A stretch of DNA of 64,000 nucleotides, taken from contig JAHBXZ010000001.1 of assembly GCA_019636215.1 (NCBI GenBank), forward strand, positions 319,694-383,693. The letters are read 5' to 3'. The notes below the pieces were generated by a model, which was not told the origin of the DNA, did no database searches, and saw only the letters and a list, made by a program, of their open reading frames with translations. Source of the DNA: Planctomycetota bacterium (GTDB taxonomy: Bacteria > Planctomycetota > UBA8742 > UBA2392). Of this stretch, positions 52,505 through 60,598 are shown in pieces. Numbering within the stretch: the first letter of the stretch is position 1; every line of letters begins with the position of its first letter. The position numbers were made by a program, and so were the translations under genes.

Positions 52505-52518
52505 CGCACGGCATCGGT

Positions 52519-52583
52519 CCACAGATGGACACAGACAAACGCAGATCAAGTCGTTATCTGCGTCCATCTGTGTCCATCTGTGG
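52519..52583. repeat. Long imperfect inverted repeat (CCACAGATGGACACAGA type)
   Basis: Two 28-base arms (52519-52546 and 52556-52583) are complementary at 25 positions around a 9-base loop. The arms are built of CACAGATGGA and CCATCTGTG words. It sits just after the ferritin-like gene and could end its transcript, but it has no T-run. Similar words occur as dispersed repeats in many genomes, from memory. Confidence 0.9.
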
Positions 52584-52670
52584 TTAAAGCCATTGCCCTT
52601 GCTGCTATACTGTGAAATCTCGCACTGCACCTTCGGAACTATCCGCACAGACAACCGATCCGGGGGAACC

Positions 52671-53720
52671 ATGAAAGCGCAAACCCTCCTTGTTGCCGCC
52701 ATTGCCGCACTGATTGCCGGTGCCGCGGGCTACTTCTACGCCGAATCCCGCCACCGTCCCGCCGCCAGCCCGCCCGCCAAGGCCGCCAGCGCGCCCGAAA
52801 CCCCCGCGCCCGACCCGCAGATTGCAGCCCTGCGCAAGCAGGTCAGCGACCTGACCACCGAGCGCGACGAGAGTCGAGCCGCGCTTAGTGCGTGGATGGA
52901 AGAGGCCCGAATCGCTCGCGAGAATGGCGGTGCGCCGAACGCTGATGTGGGTAGCGTCCGCCCACTCCCAGAAGTCCCGCCCACAGGCGAAGACAAGCCG
53001 CCCACCGAGATTCCCGCCGATGCCGCGGCCCTCAAGGCCATGCGCGATGGCGCGATTGCCGACATGGCCGACCCCGACAAATCCAGCGAGGCCAGCCAGC
53101 TGCTCGCCGCGCTGGCCGCCAAGGGCGACGCCGAAGCCGGCAAGGCCTTGCTTGCCATCCTCAAGGGTGACAACGCCCAGGCCAAAGAAGACGTGGTGGA
53201 AGCACTCGACGAACAGGGGCTGATGGGCACCGAACAGTTCGCCAGCGCCGTGCAGGCACTGATGACTGACCCCAACCCCAGCGTGCGCGCCGAAGTTGCA
53301 CAGGCACTGGCCAAGATGCCCGCCGAAGTTGCCGGGCCGCTGGTACAGGGCATGCTGGCCGACCCCGAAGCCAAAGTGCTGCGCAAGGCCGCCAAAGCCA
53401 TTGGCGACATGAAATACGCCGCGGCCGCCAACGACCTGATCCCGCTGACCCGCCACGCCGACCAAAGCGTGGCCTGGGAAGCAGCCAACGCCCTGCACAA
53501 GATGGGCGATGCAACGTACGTGGAAGCCTACGTGCCGGTGTACGGCGGCAAAACCAGAAGCGCCGACGCCAAGGAAAGGCTCGAGGCCACCAAGCAGCTG
53601 CGCAAGCTGAAGCTCGAAAGCACACGCAGCTGGCTCGAACCGTTGCTAAACGACCCCGACCCGGCCGTAGTCAAAGAAGCCCAGAAGGCGATCAAGGATT
53701 TGGACAAGCAGAAGAAGTAA
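52671..53720 (+). CDS. Membrane-anchored HEAT-repeat protein
   Basis: A 349-residue protein with an N-terminal anchor or signal (residues 3-23), a Pro/Ala linker, a short coiled coil (LRKQVSDLTTERDESRAALS), and HEAT repeats from about residue 130 to 349. Repeats are of the LRKAAKAIGDMK and VKEAQKAIKDLD kind. ATG 52671 has GGGGGAACC in front. HEAT solenoids bind proteins; the partner is unknown. It is the third exported HEAT protein within 11 kb. The stop is followed within ten bases by a heptamer array. Confidence 0.78.
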   Translation: MKAQTLLVAAIAALIAGAAGYFYAESRHRPAASPPAKAASAPETPAPDPQIAALRKQVSDLTTERDESRAALSAWMEEARIARENGGAPNADVGSVRPLPEVPPTGEDKPPTEIPADAAALKAMRDGAIADMADPDKSSEASQLLAALAAKGDAEAGKALLAILKGDNAQAKEDVVEALDEQGLMGTEQFASAVQALMTDPNPSVRAEVAQALAKMPAEVAGPLVQGMLADPEAKVLRKAAKAIGDMKYAAAANDLIPLTRHADQSVAWEAANALHKMGDATYVEAYVPVYGGKTRSADAKERLEATKQLRKLKLESTRSWLEPLLNDPDPAVVKEAQKAIKDLDKQKK

Positions 53721-53727
53721 GTGGCAG

Positions 53728-53769
53728 GGGCATAGGGCGTGGGGCATAGGGCATAGGGCATAGGGCATA
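53728..53769. repeat. GGGCATA heptamer array (6 units)
   Basis: Six 7-bp units in a row: GGGCATA, GGGCGTG and four GGGCATA. Runs of three G every seven bases make G-quadruplex folding possible. The stretch 53721-54189 holds no gene; it is filled by this and the following five repeats. Confidence 0.95.
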
Positions 53770-53783
53770 GGCAGAAACAAAAG

Positions 53784-53823
53784 CCCGGCATGGCAATGCC
53801 GGGGGTTGTCGCGCAGCGACAAC
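53784..53823. repeat. Pair of perfect hairpins
   Basis: CCCGGCAT/ATGCCGGG around GGCA (53784-53803) is followed at once by GTTGTCGC/GCGACAAC around GCA (53805-53823). It may act as a terminator of the HEAT gene, though no T-run follows. Confidence 0.75.
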
Positions 53824-53911
53824 AACTCCAACGGCGGCCTCATAGACAGGAACCCAAGCCGCCCCTTCGACCAGCTCAAGGCAACAAGCGCGCAGGGCCG
53901 GTACCAGTCAC

Positions 53912-53934
53912 GGAGCGCGAAGCGTCAGCGAGCG
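53912..53934. repeat. Dispersed repeat, GCGAAGCGTCAGCGAG family
   Basis: GGAGCGCGAAGCGTCAGCGA and flanking bases match the reverse complement of the copies at 7065 and 56906. Confidence 0.65.
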
Positions 53935-53952
53935 TCGTTTGCGGTGCAGGAA

Positions 53953-54028
53953 TGGCATCGGCCTAAGCCCGTGGCATCGGCCTAAGCCCGTGGCATCGGC
54001 CTAAGCCCGTGGCATCGGCCTAAGCCCG
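53953..54028. repeat. 19-bp tandem repeat, four copies
   Basis: Four perfect units TGGCATCGGCCTAAGCCCG run without spacers, and a fifth start leads straight into the double-hairpin element at 54031. The unit shares GGCATCGGCC with that element's first arm, so the array probably arose by amplification of its 5' part. Confidence 0.95.
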
Positions 54029-54030
54029 TG

Positions 54031-54076
54031 GCATCGGCCTCTGGCCGATGCGTCTGCATGGCCGTCCCGGCCATGC
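54031..54076. repeat. Double-hairpin intergenic element, copy 2
   Basis: GCATCGGCC/GGCCGATGC around TCT (54031-54051) is followed by a linker and GCATGGCCG/CGGCCATGC around TCC (54056-54076). Same design and linker (GTCTGC) as at 18383. Confidence 0.9.
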
Positions 54077-54080
54077 AACG

Positions 54081-54106
54081 AACAGGAGCCCGAAGCGCCA
54101 GCGAGG
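54081..54106. repeat. Dispersed repeat, GAGCCCGAAGCGCCAGCGAGG family
   Basis: AACAGGAGCCCGAAGCGCCA continues with GCGAGG. It is the reverse complement of the extended copies at 7065 and 56677, including the AACAG edge. The copy lies 84 bases before the stop of the PIN gene. Confidence 0.75.
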
Positions 54107-54189
54107 AACGCTCTTTCAGCCGCTAAACCCGGAATCTTGCCCGGCAACCCGCCTCGTACCTGTGCTGGCTGACTCCAAGGTCTTCGACT

Positions 54190-55248
54190 CTAGACAGCAT
54201 CGTGAGGCTTCCTGAGCCAAGGCGGGACCGTTACGAAGTACTTCTCCGGGTGCTCTTGCACGTCTATCGCGGCCTTCATAACGCGAGCCTGCTTCTCGCC
54301 CATCAATCGAATCAGTTCTGGGTCAATCCAATCATCCAGCTTCTTGCACCAATCTCCAGGGGTGCACCTCCCAACCAGCTTGGCGGCCGCTGAAATGTCC
54401 TCCGCCAGTTGAACAACGCGACGATCATTGCTGCGCAGGCGGCCCGTGAGGCTGCCTAGAATGACGTACCAGGTGTCCGCAAAGTCGTTCGACACCTGAT
54501 GTTCCTTGCGTCCCTCGAATCCTCCCTCGGCAAGCCAGAGAAGCGGAACTGCTGCCTCTAGCATGAACTTCCGGCTTTCAATCGAGTTGCGCATGTAATC
54601 CGCTCGCCTTCTCGGGTTACTTGCTTTGTCGGGCCACTCCTTGCACTCCTGATGATAGGCGTATTCGGCGATCAACTGGCGACGGCGCTCAACATCGCTG
54701 CTGCGGAGGGCCTTGAGATCGTGATCTTGCAAGCAGTCTCTTATCGCGCTTACGGCTCGACCAAGAGACCACTTGTTCTCGCTGTGGCCTGAGAGGAACC
54801 CTGCGTCCTTCCTGATCTGGTTGGCCCCATCAAAGCTGTCCAAGAACTCGCGCACGGCCTCCGTGCCCTGCGTTGCCTTCTTCACCACCGCACGAAGTGT
54901 TGCCGTGTGGTACTTGTCGGCGTACTCAACAGTGGGAGCGCCTAGCACTCGCTCGTTGGCCATGATGTGCGACAATTCGGCACCGCACAGAAGTACTTCC
55001 GAGATCGCGTCGAGCTGAGCCAATGAGCCGCAGAGTGTTGCTGCCCACTGTGTTTCGTGCTTCATTAGTTCGGCAAACGTGATGATTGGAATCAGGACTG
55101 CCCCTCGCAATGCATATGCATCCTTGCCAGCGGCGAGCACTACGTCCCGAATCCGGAGGACGTTTACGTCGAGCACTGTCAACGGAGGAGGAGTCCATGC
55201 GTTACCGCAGCCTGCACTCGGACGCCACGGCTTGCGGTTACTGGTCAT
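54190..55248 (-). CDS. PIN-domain-like protein (putative nuclease)
   Basis: A 352-residue cytoplasmic protein. The N-terminus (TVLDVNVLRIRDVV, Asp27) and IIPIITFAELMKHE (Glu60) match the first acidic residues of PIN nucleases, and NDFADTWYVILGSLTGRLRSNDRRVV near residue 275 supplies the later Asp cluster. A helical insert of about 180 residues separates the two. PIN proteins cleave RNA and occur as toxins or RNA-processing enzymes. No antitoxin-like small gene is adjacent. Base composition is visibly lower in GC than in flanking genes, as in the DUF6602-like gene 139 bp upstream on the same strand, suggesting joint transfer. Confidence 0.65.
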   Translation of the reverse strand: MTSNRKPWRPSAGCGNAWTPPPLTVLDVNVLRIRDVVLAAGKDAYALRGAVLIPIITFAELMKHETQWAATLCGSLAQLDAISEVLLCGAELSHIMANERVLGAPTVEYADKYHTATLRAVVKKATQGTEAVREFLDSFDGANQIRKDAGFLSGHSENKWSLGRAVSAIRDCLQDHDLKALRSSDVERRRQLIAEYAYHQECKEWPDKASNPRRRADYMRNSIESRKFMLEAAVPLLWLAEGGFEGRKEHQVSNDFADTWYVILGSLTGRLRSNDRRVVQLAEDISAAAKLVGRCTPGDWCKKLDDWIDPELIRLMGEKQARVMKAAIDVQEHPEKYFVTVPPWLRKPHDAV

Positions 55249-55387
55249 AGCAATCCCCAGAGGGCCTGCTAGTTAATCGAAAACAGGTTGCAGGCCATAC
55301 TCCATCGCACCCGAGCAGGAGTGATCGCCAACGTGATTCGGAACGCAGAATCCTGCGCCATGAAGTCACGTTGATTGCCCTCAGCGT

Positions 55388-56323
55388 CTATTCAGGACGA
55401 CCTTGGTCCTGCTTGTTCTGTTCATATCGAGTGTCGCGCTCAACCTTACCGTTCTTAATTGGGAGATCGAGCATGGCCATTTCTCGAAACTCCTCGGGGA
55501 GATATCGCTCGGCACTGAAACGCTTGCACCGTGCGACTGACCTTACGAGAGACTCAAAGGTCATCACAAAATTTAGGAATGCGCGAGTTTGGGAAATCGC
55601 GACGGGTTGCTTGGACCAAGGCGCCTCGACCAAGGCCTCCTGATCGTCTTCCGACCTTGCAATGAACACGCCAGCTTGATGCTGGTCCGCGGCCGCCGGC
55701 CCCATCGCAATCATCGAGGTTCGACCGTATAGGATCGCCAAGTCCGCAAAGTACACCAGGTCAGGTAGCTCGCTGTATTCACGACCTACAATGCAGTTGG
55801 TTAGCCAACGCATTGCCGTTTCAAGATTCGACGTTTTGGTCGTCCACGCGACGATGGCAACTGCAGATGGGACCGTGAACCCTTTGCGCCCGCCGCCCGC
55901 GTCGAATGCCGTCCTGATAAACTTTAGCTTCTTGATTCTCTCGGCCTTGGCAAATGCGTCCACGAGTTCTGTCGCGTCCATCGAACTCTTAACCTCAACA
56001 ACCCCCATCGCCGCGTCGGTCGGAAACAGCTTCAGTTTTGGGTCGAGGAACAATCTTGGTAGAAACGTCTCGTCGACAACCACTACGTCACACTCAGCAC
56101 TCCTTGCTCCATCTGTGCCCACAAGCTGAGAGTTGGTATGAACTGTGTACCTCCCGGGCAAAACATCAGTAAGCAGTGTTGCGAGCAACTCTTCGTTGTG
56201 CTGGCCCTTTAATCCCGAGTGAGTGAGGACTTTTAGGTTTGACCCAGCTTTCCTAATGAAGTTGGAAAAAACGGCCGAGAACTGCTCGTAGTAGCTCCGG
56301 TAGCTGTCGCCTTGGCCAGCCAT
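55388..56323 (-). CDS. DUF6602-like putative restriction-fold nuclease
   Basis: A 311-residue protein resembling DUF6602. After an N-terminal helix it reads HSGLKGQHNEELLATLLTDV, then CDVVVVDETF and MGVVEVKSSM. The Glu, Asp and Glu-x-Lys layout is that of PD-(D/E)xK nucleases. ATG 56323 (MAGQGDSYRSYY) is the natural start; the longer frame runs into the E1 gene. DUF6602 proteins occur near defence genes and mobile DNA in my recollection, and a nuclease or DNA-sensing role is inference. GC content is lower than in the neighbouring E1 gene, and with the PIN gene it forms an accessory pair. Confidence 0.7.
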   Translation of the reverse strand: MAGQGDSYRSYYEQFSAVFSNFIRKAGSNLKVLTHSGLKGQHNEELLATLLTDVLPGRYTVHTNSQLVGTDGARSAECDVVVVDETFLPRLFLDPKLKLFPTDAAMGVVEVKSSMDATELVDAFAKAERIKKLKFIRTAFDAGGGRKGFTVPSAVAIVAWTTKTSNLETAMRWLTNCIVGREYSELPDLVYFADLAILYGRTSMIAMGPAAADQHQAGVFIARSEDDQEALVEAPWSKQPVAISQTRAFLNFVMTFESLVRSVARCKRFSAERYLPEEFREMAMLDLPIKNGKVERDTRYEQNKQDQGRPE

Positions 56324-56354
56324 GACGTCCTTACAGTGGTGGGACTGAAACCCC

Positions 56355-58700
56355 CTAAAACCCCGCCACGGCCTCAATTGCTTGTTTGATCCATGCTGGC
56401 TGGGGCAGGACTGCGGCTTCCAGCACTGTAGAAAATGGTACGGGGCTGAAGCGGGCGCCTACTCTTTCGATCGGCGCGTCGAGATGTTTGAACGCTTTCT
56501 TGGCGATCAGGGCGGCTACTTCGCCGCCGAAGCCGCCGAACTCGGGGCCTTCGTGGGCGATCACCACCCGGCCGGTCTTTTGCACCCATGCAAGGATCGT
56601 TTCTTCGTCCAGGGGCACGATGGAACGCAGGTCCACCACGGCCACGGAAATGGGGCCACCGGTGCCAACCAATGACCCGTCGCTTACGCTCCGGGCTCCT
56701 GTTGGGGCTCCAGGTTCGTGATGATGGCTGCCTCCGCCGTCGCTGCTGCGGTGGTCGCCGGTGTCGGCCGCGCGCACCATTTCCGGGGCGCGGCGGTCAT
56801 TTTCTGGTTGACGGTTGACGGTGCCACTGGTCGCGACACGCCGGTCAGACCCAACTGCGGCAGGCAGGATGCCTGCCCCACTTGCTGGCGAGACTCCGGC
56901 GGCCCCTTCGCTTGCGCTTCGGGCTCCAAGTTCTTCCGCGGCCTTGAGCGCCATGTGGATTGCGTTGCCGTAGCTGAACACGACCACGTCGGTGCCTTCG
57001 CGGCGCACTCTGGCCTTGCCGAACGGCACGTGGAAATCCTCGGGGATGTGCGCGCGGGTGCGCGGGTCGTTGTACAGGCCCTTGGGCTCCATGAACAACG
57101 TGGGGCCCTGGGACTTCATGGCCGTGCGCATCAGACCATAGGCGTCATCGGCAAAGGCCGGGTACACAATCCGCACGCCCGGGATGTTGCACAGCGAGCC
57201 TTCAATGGTCTGGCTGTGGTACAGGCCGCCGCCGATGTAGCCGCCACTGGCCAGGCGCATCACCACGTTGGGCGTGAACTGGCCGCGGGTGCGATAGTAA
57301 TCGTGGCTGCACTCGACAAACTGGTCCATCGCGGGCCAGAAGTAGTCGGCAAACTCGGCGCCCTCGACCACGACGCGAATCTTGGGGTTCAGGCGCGAGA
57401 AGCCGTTGGCCGCGCCCATGATCCAGTTTTCGGCAATCGGCGCGTTGAAGATGCGGCCCTCGCCGAACTCCTTCTGCATGCCCTTGGTGACCAGGAAAAT
57501 GCCTTCCTTTTCTTTGTTCGCGATGTCCTGGCCCCACAGGTAGGTGTCGGGGTTGTCGCGGAACTCGCGGCGCAGCGCCGCGTTGATGCCCTGGCGCAGG
57601 GTTAAACCCATGCCCTTCTTCGCCTCAAAGTGTTCGACCAGCTTCGCACCCTCGGCCTGGGGCACGCCGTCGCCCTGGACTTCGTATACGGGCGGAAACA
57701 CGAACTCGAGCGCGGTCTTGGGGTCGGGCTTGGGGGCTGATTCACCGTAGGCGCGGGCCGCGTTGAACTCGGCTGTGGCCTCGGCGGCAATGGCGTCAAG
57801 CTGGGCGTCGGTCATGCCCGCTTCGTCAACCAGCCACTTGCGGAAGATCGGCAGCGGGTCGCGGGCCTTGGCCTCGGCCAGTTCCTTCTCGTCGCGATAC
57901 AGAATGTGGTTGTCGCTGTTGCTGTGGCTGCCAATGCGCGCGCACCAGGCATAGACCATGGCGCAGCCCTTGCCCGCGCGGGCGTATTCGGTGGCCTCCT
58001 GCATCGCGCGGAAACAGGCCATCACGTCGCGGCCGTCCACGCGCCAGATCTTGGCGCCCGCAAGGCCGGCGAAGTTGTCGGCCAGGCACTCGTTGGCGGA
58101 TTGGTCGCGCTTGGGCACGGAAATGCCATAGCCGTTGTCCTGGATCACCGTGACCACGGGCAGGCGGTCTTTGCTGATGGCGTTCAGGGCCTCATAGACG
58201 TAGCCCTCGCTGGTGCTGGATTCGCCGAAGCTGCAATAGACCACGCTGTCGGTGCCGTACTTCTTGATCGCAAGGCCCAAACCCGCTGCGTGCTGGATGT
58301 GGTTGGAAACGCAGCTGCTGACGTTGTGAACGTTGATGCTGGGCTTGGCAAAGTGGTTGCTCATGTGCCGGCCGCCGCCGGCGATGTCTTCGTCGCGGCT
58401 CAGGCCGTTGAGAATGGCTTCTTTGGCGGTCAGGCCTGCGGCCAGGGCGGTGGTCAAATCGCGGTAATAAGGAAACAGGTGGTCCTTGCCGGGGCGGAAC
58501 GTGGCGCCCAGGGCAAGCTGGATGGCGTCGTGGCCGGCGTTGGGGGCATGGTAGGACCAGCCCATGGCCTTGCGCAGGAAGTTGGGGGCTTCGTTGTCGA
58601 TCAGGCGACCCAGCGAAAGCAGGTGCCAGGCCCGAGCGTGCCCGGGGTAGTTCGGCGGCAGGTCAAGGTCTTTGCGGGGCGCGGCTTTGGTGCGGGCCAT
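56355..58700 (-). CDS. Fused alpha-beta 2-oxoacid dehydrogenase E1 with repeat-derived insertion
   Basis: A 781-residue thiamine-diphosphate E1 component, alpha and beta subunits fused, as in branched-chain 2-oxoacid dehydrogenases. The alpha part carries SNHIQHAAGLGLAI, CSFGESSTSEG and VIQDNGYGISV (ThDP/Mg binding). The beta part carries AENWIMGAANG and MRLASGGYIGGGLYHSQ. In the C-terminal transketolase-like domain about 91 residues (about 585-680) rich in Gly, Ser, Arg and His are inserted between AAEELG and PISVAVVDLRSIVPLDEETI, where relatives have a short loop. The insert's DNA starts and ends with copies of a dispersed repeat. ATG 58700 (MARTKAAPRK) is the start where homology begins. 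E2/E3 genes are not in the window. Confidence 0.9.
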   Translation of the reverse strand: MARTKAAPRKDLDLPPNYPGHARAWHLLSLGRLIDNEAPNFLRKAMGWSYHAPNAGHDAIQLALGATFRPGKDHLFPYYRDLTTALAAGLTAKEAILNGLSRDEDIAGGGRHMSNHFAKPSINVHNVSSCVSNHIQHAAGLGLAIKKYGTDSVVYCSFGESSTSEGYVYEALNAISKDRLPVVTVIQDNGYGISVPKRDQSANECLADNFAGLAGAKIWRVDGRDVMACFRAMQEATEYARAGKGCAMVYAWCARIGSHSNSDNHILYRDEKELAEAKARDPLPIFRKWLVDEAGMTDAQLDAIAAEATAEFNAARAYGESAPKPDPKTALEFVFPPVYEVQGDGVPQAEGAKLVEHFEAKKGMGLTLRQGINAALRREFRDNPDTYLWGQDIANKEKEGIFLVTKGMQKEFGEGRIFNAPIAENWIMGAANGFSRLNPKIRVVVEGAEFADYFWPAMDQFVECSHDYYRTRGQFTPNVVMRLASGGYIGGGLYHSQTIEGSLCNIPGVRIVYPAFADDAYGLMRTAMKSQGPTLFMEPKGLYNDPRTRAHIPEDFHVPFGKARVRREGTDVVVFSYGNAIHMALKAAEELGARSASEGAAGVSPASGAGILPAAVGSDRRVATSGTVNRQPENDRRAPEMVRAADTGDHRSSDGGGSHHHEPGAPTGARSVSDGSLVGTGGPISVAVVDLRSIVPLDEETILAWVQKTGRVVIAHEGPEFGGFGGEVAALIAKKAFKHLDAPIERVGARFSPVPFSTVLEAAVLPQPAWIKQAIEAVAGF
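56677..56930. repeat. Repeat-derived insertion inside the E1 gene
   Basis: Two directly oriented copies of the CGCTTCGGGCTCC family lie at about 56677-56699 and 56906-56930. Between them the palindrome GGCAGGC/GCCTGCC sits at 56859-56877. The whole is in frame; the repeat copies are translated as GARSVSDG and GARSASEG. Confidence 0.85.
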
Positions 58701-58786
58701 GGTGGTCTCGGGCTCGGTAGATTGCGCCCGGCAACAGGCACCGGGCGCGACGATGTTTCTACCAAAAACGGCCACGTCAAGCGACC

Positions 58787-59329
58787 ATGGGGCGCATGCG
58801 CCGACCAAGCTTTGAGTTTCTGGCCGGGTGCCTTTGCCTGGTGGCCGGTTTCTGGTTCGTCTGGATTGACGCGCCGTTCATTGAGCTGCGGGGCTATGAG
58901 ATCCCCCGCCAGGTGGGCGGCATTGTCGATTTTCTGGGCAGCATTGCCGACAAAGACGAAGCGACCTGGAAGGCCTGGTCGCTGTGGACGCTGTACGCTG
59001 TGCCCGTTGCCGGGCTTGCGGGCGCGGGGCTTGAGGTCTGGAACTGGCGCCGCGGTGGCAACTGGTGGTGGATGCGGCTGGCTGTAGGTTTGGCTCCGGT
59101 CCTGGCGCTGGCAGTCGTGGGGACGGTGTTTGCAACACGGCGCACGTGGTTTCAGGGAATCGTCGAGGCCATTCCTGACGCGTGGCTGCCCAGCCCCTTT
59201 GAGGTCCTGCGCTTCGGGTTCTGGATGACGGTGGCGGGGGTCGTGGCGTGTTTGACCAGCGTGTTCACCCTCAAACGCAAAGAGGGCGCGGCCGCAAAGA
59301 CCGCGCCCCCGGATGCGGCGGCAGGCTAA
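58787..59329 (+). CDS. Multi-span membrane protein of unknown function
   Basis: A 180-residue protein with about four hydrophobic segments (near residues 10-28, 65-83, 95-115 and 145-163) and a Lys/Ala-rich cytoplasmic tail. An ATG at 58796 is an equally good start. It is divergent from the E1 gene. The stop overlaps the stop of the convergent small membrane gene. I recognise no family. Confidence 0.65.
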   Translation: MGRMRRPSFEFLAGCLCLVAGFWFVWIDAPFIELRGYEIPRQVGGIVDFLGSIADKDEATWKAWSLWTLYAVPVAGLAGAGLEVWNWRRGGNWWWMRLAVGLAPVLALAVVGTVFATRRTWFQGIVEAIPDAWLPSPFEVLRFGFWMTVAGVVACLTSVFTLKRKEGAAAKTAPPDAAAG

Positions 59330-59547
59330 TCTTTCTTGCCGCCTGCCGCGACCATGGTGATGCCGCCGGCGACAAACAGCGCGCCACCGACCCAGACAGC
59401 GGGCGGAATGTCGGCGTCCTCAATCACAAAGCGGGCGTCACCGATGCGGATTTCCTTGCGCCCGTCGAAGTACTGCCAGCCGCCATAGGCCAGCGCGCCG
59501 ACACCGGCCAACAGCACAAGAAGTGCAACTATGCGCATGTTACTCAT
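59326..59547 (-). CDS. Small two-helix membrane protein (DUF3185-like)
   Basis: A 73-residue protein with two membrane helices (about 4-24 and 49-68) joined by a short polar loop (FDGRKEIRIGDARFVIEDAD). Its general pattern resembles DUF3185-type proteins, a weak likeness. It lies 39 bases after another tiny membrane gene on the same strand, and both may form a stress-type unit. Confidence 0.6.
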   Translation of the reverse strand: MSNMRIVALLVLLAGVGALAYGGWQYFDGRKEIRIGDARFVIEDADIPPAVWVGGALFVAGGITMVAAGGKKD

Positions 59548-59586
59548 GATGGTCTCCTTTTTTCATTCTGGCGAGACAGGCTTCGT

Positions 59587-59742
59587 TCAGGTGCCCCGGC
59601 GGGTGGCCACGCGAATCACTTCGATCAGCACGGCGCCGATTGCCAGGATCAACAGCAGGTGAATGAAGCCGTTCAGCATCGTGCCGGAAACCAGACCCAG
59701 CACATAAAGCACCAGCAGAATGATGAAGATAGTCCACAGCAT
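59587..59742 (-). CDS. Lmo0937/DUF5670-family tiny membrane protein
   Basis: A 51-residue protein starting MLWTIFIILLVLYVLGLVSG and continuing with GGFIHLL-like GFIHLLLILAIGAVLIEVIR. This is the signature of the lmo0937/DUF5670 family, found upstream of or within stress genes in many bacteria; its function is unknown. An AAAGGAG sits six bases before the ATG at 59742. It is shorter than 60 residues and therefore easily missed. 59743-60140 beyond it has no supportable gene. Confidence 0.9.
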   Translation of the reverse strand: MLWTIFIILLVLYVLGLVSGTMLNGFIHLLLILAIGAVLIEVIRVATRRGT

Positions 59743-60140
59743 GTTTGGCTCCTTTCCTGCGAGTAGACGGAGAAGCCTTCCCGGCGCGGCCGGGTTCTGC
59801 GCTCAGTGTGGGCTGTGAGGCAGCCTCTGTGCGCCCTGGAGGGCGCGTGCGGCGTGATCGCCGAGATGGGGCAGGATACTGCGGGGAAGTGTTGCGTGCT
59901 TGTTCGCGCTGAGTCGCATGGCTTCTCCGTCATGCCGCGGGCGCTGCCCGCATCCATTAACTGGAACGAAGTTGCCCGAAGGGACGTTCCGGCAAGTACC
60001 CGATTGGAAGACATGGTTAGGCCGGGCTTACACAGCGATGACAAAACTGCACCAAGCGACACAATCGCACACTCGGCATGCACAGAGTGACCAGTTGGCA
60101 AGTCGGGTTATGTGACGTGAATTCAGGGGTGCAAGTTGCG

Positions 60141-60557
60141 CTACTCGTCCCAGTCCACCTTGCGGCGCAGGGCTTTGACGGCGCTGCGGTGTTTGCGGGC
60201 CTGCAACCGGCGCTTCTTGCTGGCCTTGCTGGGCTTGGTGGCGATGCGTTTCTTGGGCGGCCTTGCGGCAGCAGCGATCATTTCGGCCAGGCGGCGCAGG
60301 CAGATCTCGCGGTTCTCGTGCTGGCTGCGGGTTTCGTCGCAGTCAATCAGCAGCTCGCCGGCGTCGTTGATGCGCGACTTGTACTGCGCCTGCAGGCGCG
60401 CCTTTACGTCGTCGGGCAAGGCGCGTGTGGCGGCCACGTTCCAGTGAAGCTGGGCGCGGCTGTTGACCTTGTTGACGTTCTGGCCGCCCGGCCCGCCGCT
60501 GCGCGAGAAGGTGAACTTGAGTTCAGAATCCGGGATCTCGAACCTGCCGGCCTGCAT
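60141..60557 (-). CDS. arfB: Ribosome-rescue peptidyl-tRNA hydrolase ArfB (YaeJ)
   Basis: A 138-residue release-factor-like protein that frees stalled ribosomes. The catalytic GGQ is in SRSGGPGGQNVNKVNSR near residue 25, and the C-terminal basic tail (about residues 100-138, rich in Lys and Arg) is the segment that enters the empty mRNA channel in ArfB. The absence of RF1/RF2 codon-recognition domains excludes a canonical release factor. It is divergent from the Fur-family gene with a 41-bp gap. Confidence 0.94.
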   Translation of the reverse strand: MQAGRFEIPDSELKFTFSRSGGPGGQNVNKVNSRAQLHWNVAATRALPDDVKARLQAQYKSRINDAGELLIDCDETRSQHENREICLRRLAEMIAAAARPPKKRIATKPSKASKKRRLQARKHRSAVKALRRKVDWDE

Positions 60558-60598
60558 GATGCCTCGCGCGCTTGATGCTCAAACGTTAGCATCCGGCC

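Noticed and set aside
53953..54028. Possible CRISPR array
   Set aside because: The 19-bp units have no spacers between them and there are no cas genes.
59806..60090. 94-residue open frame between the tiny membrane gene and arfB
   Set aside because: Composition does not look like protein and an antisense frame is equally long.
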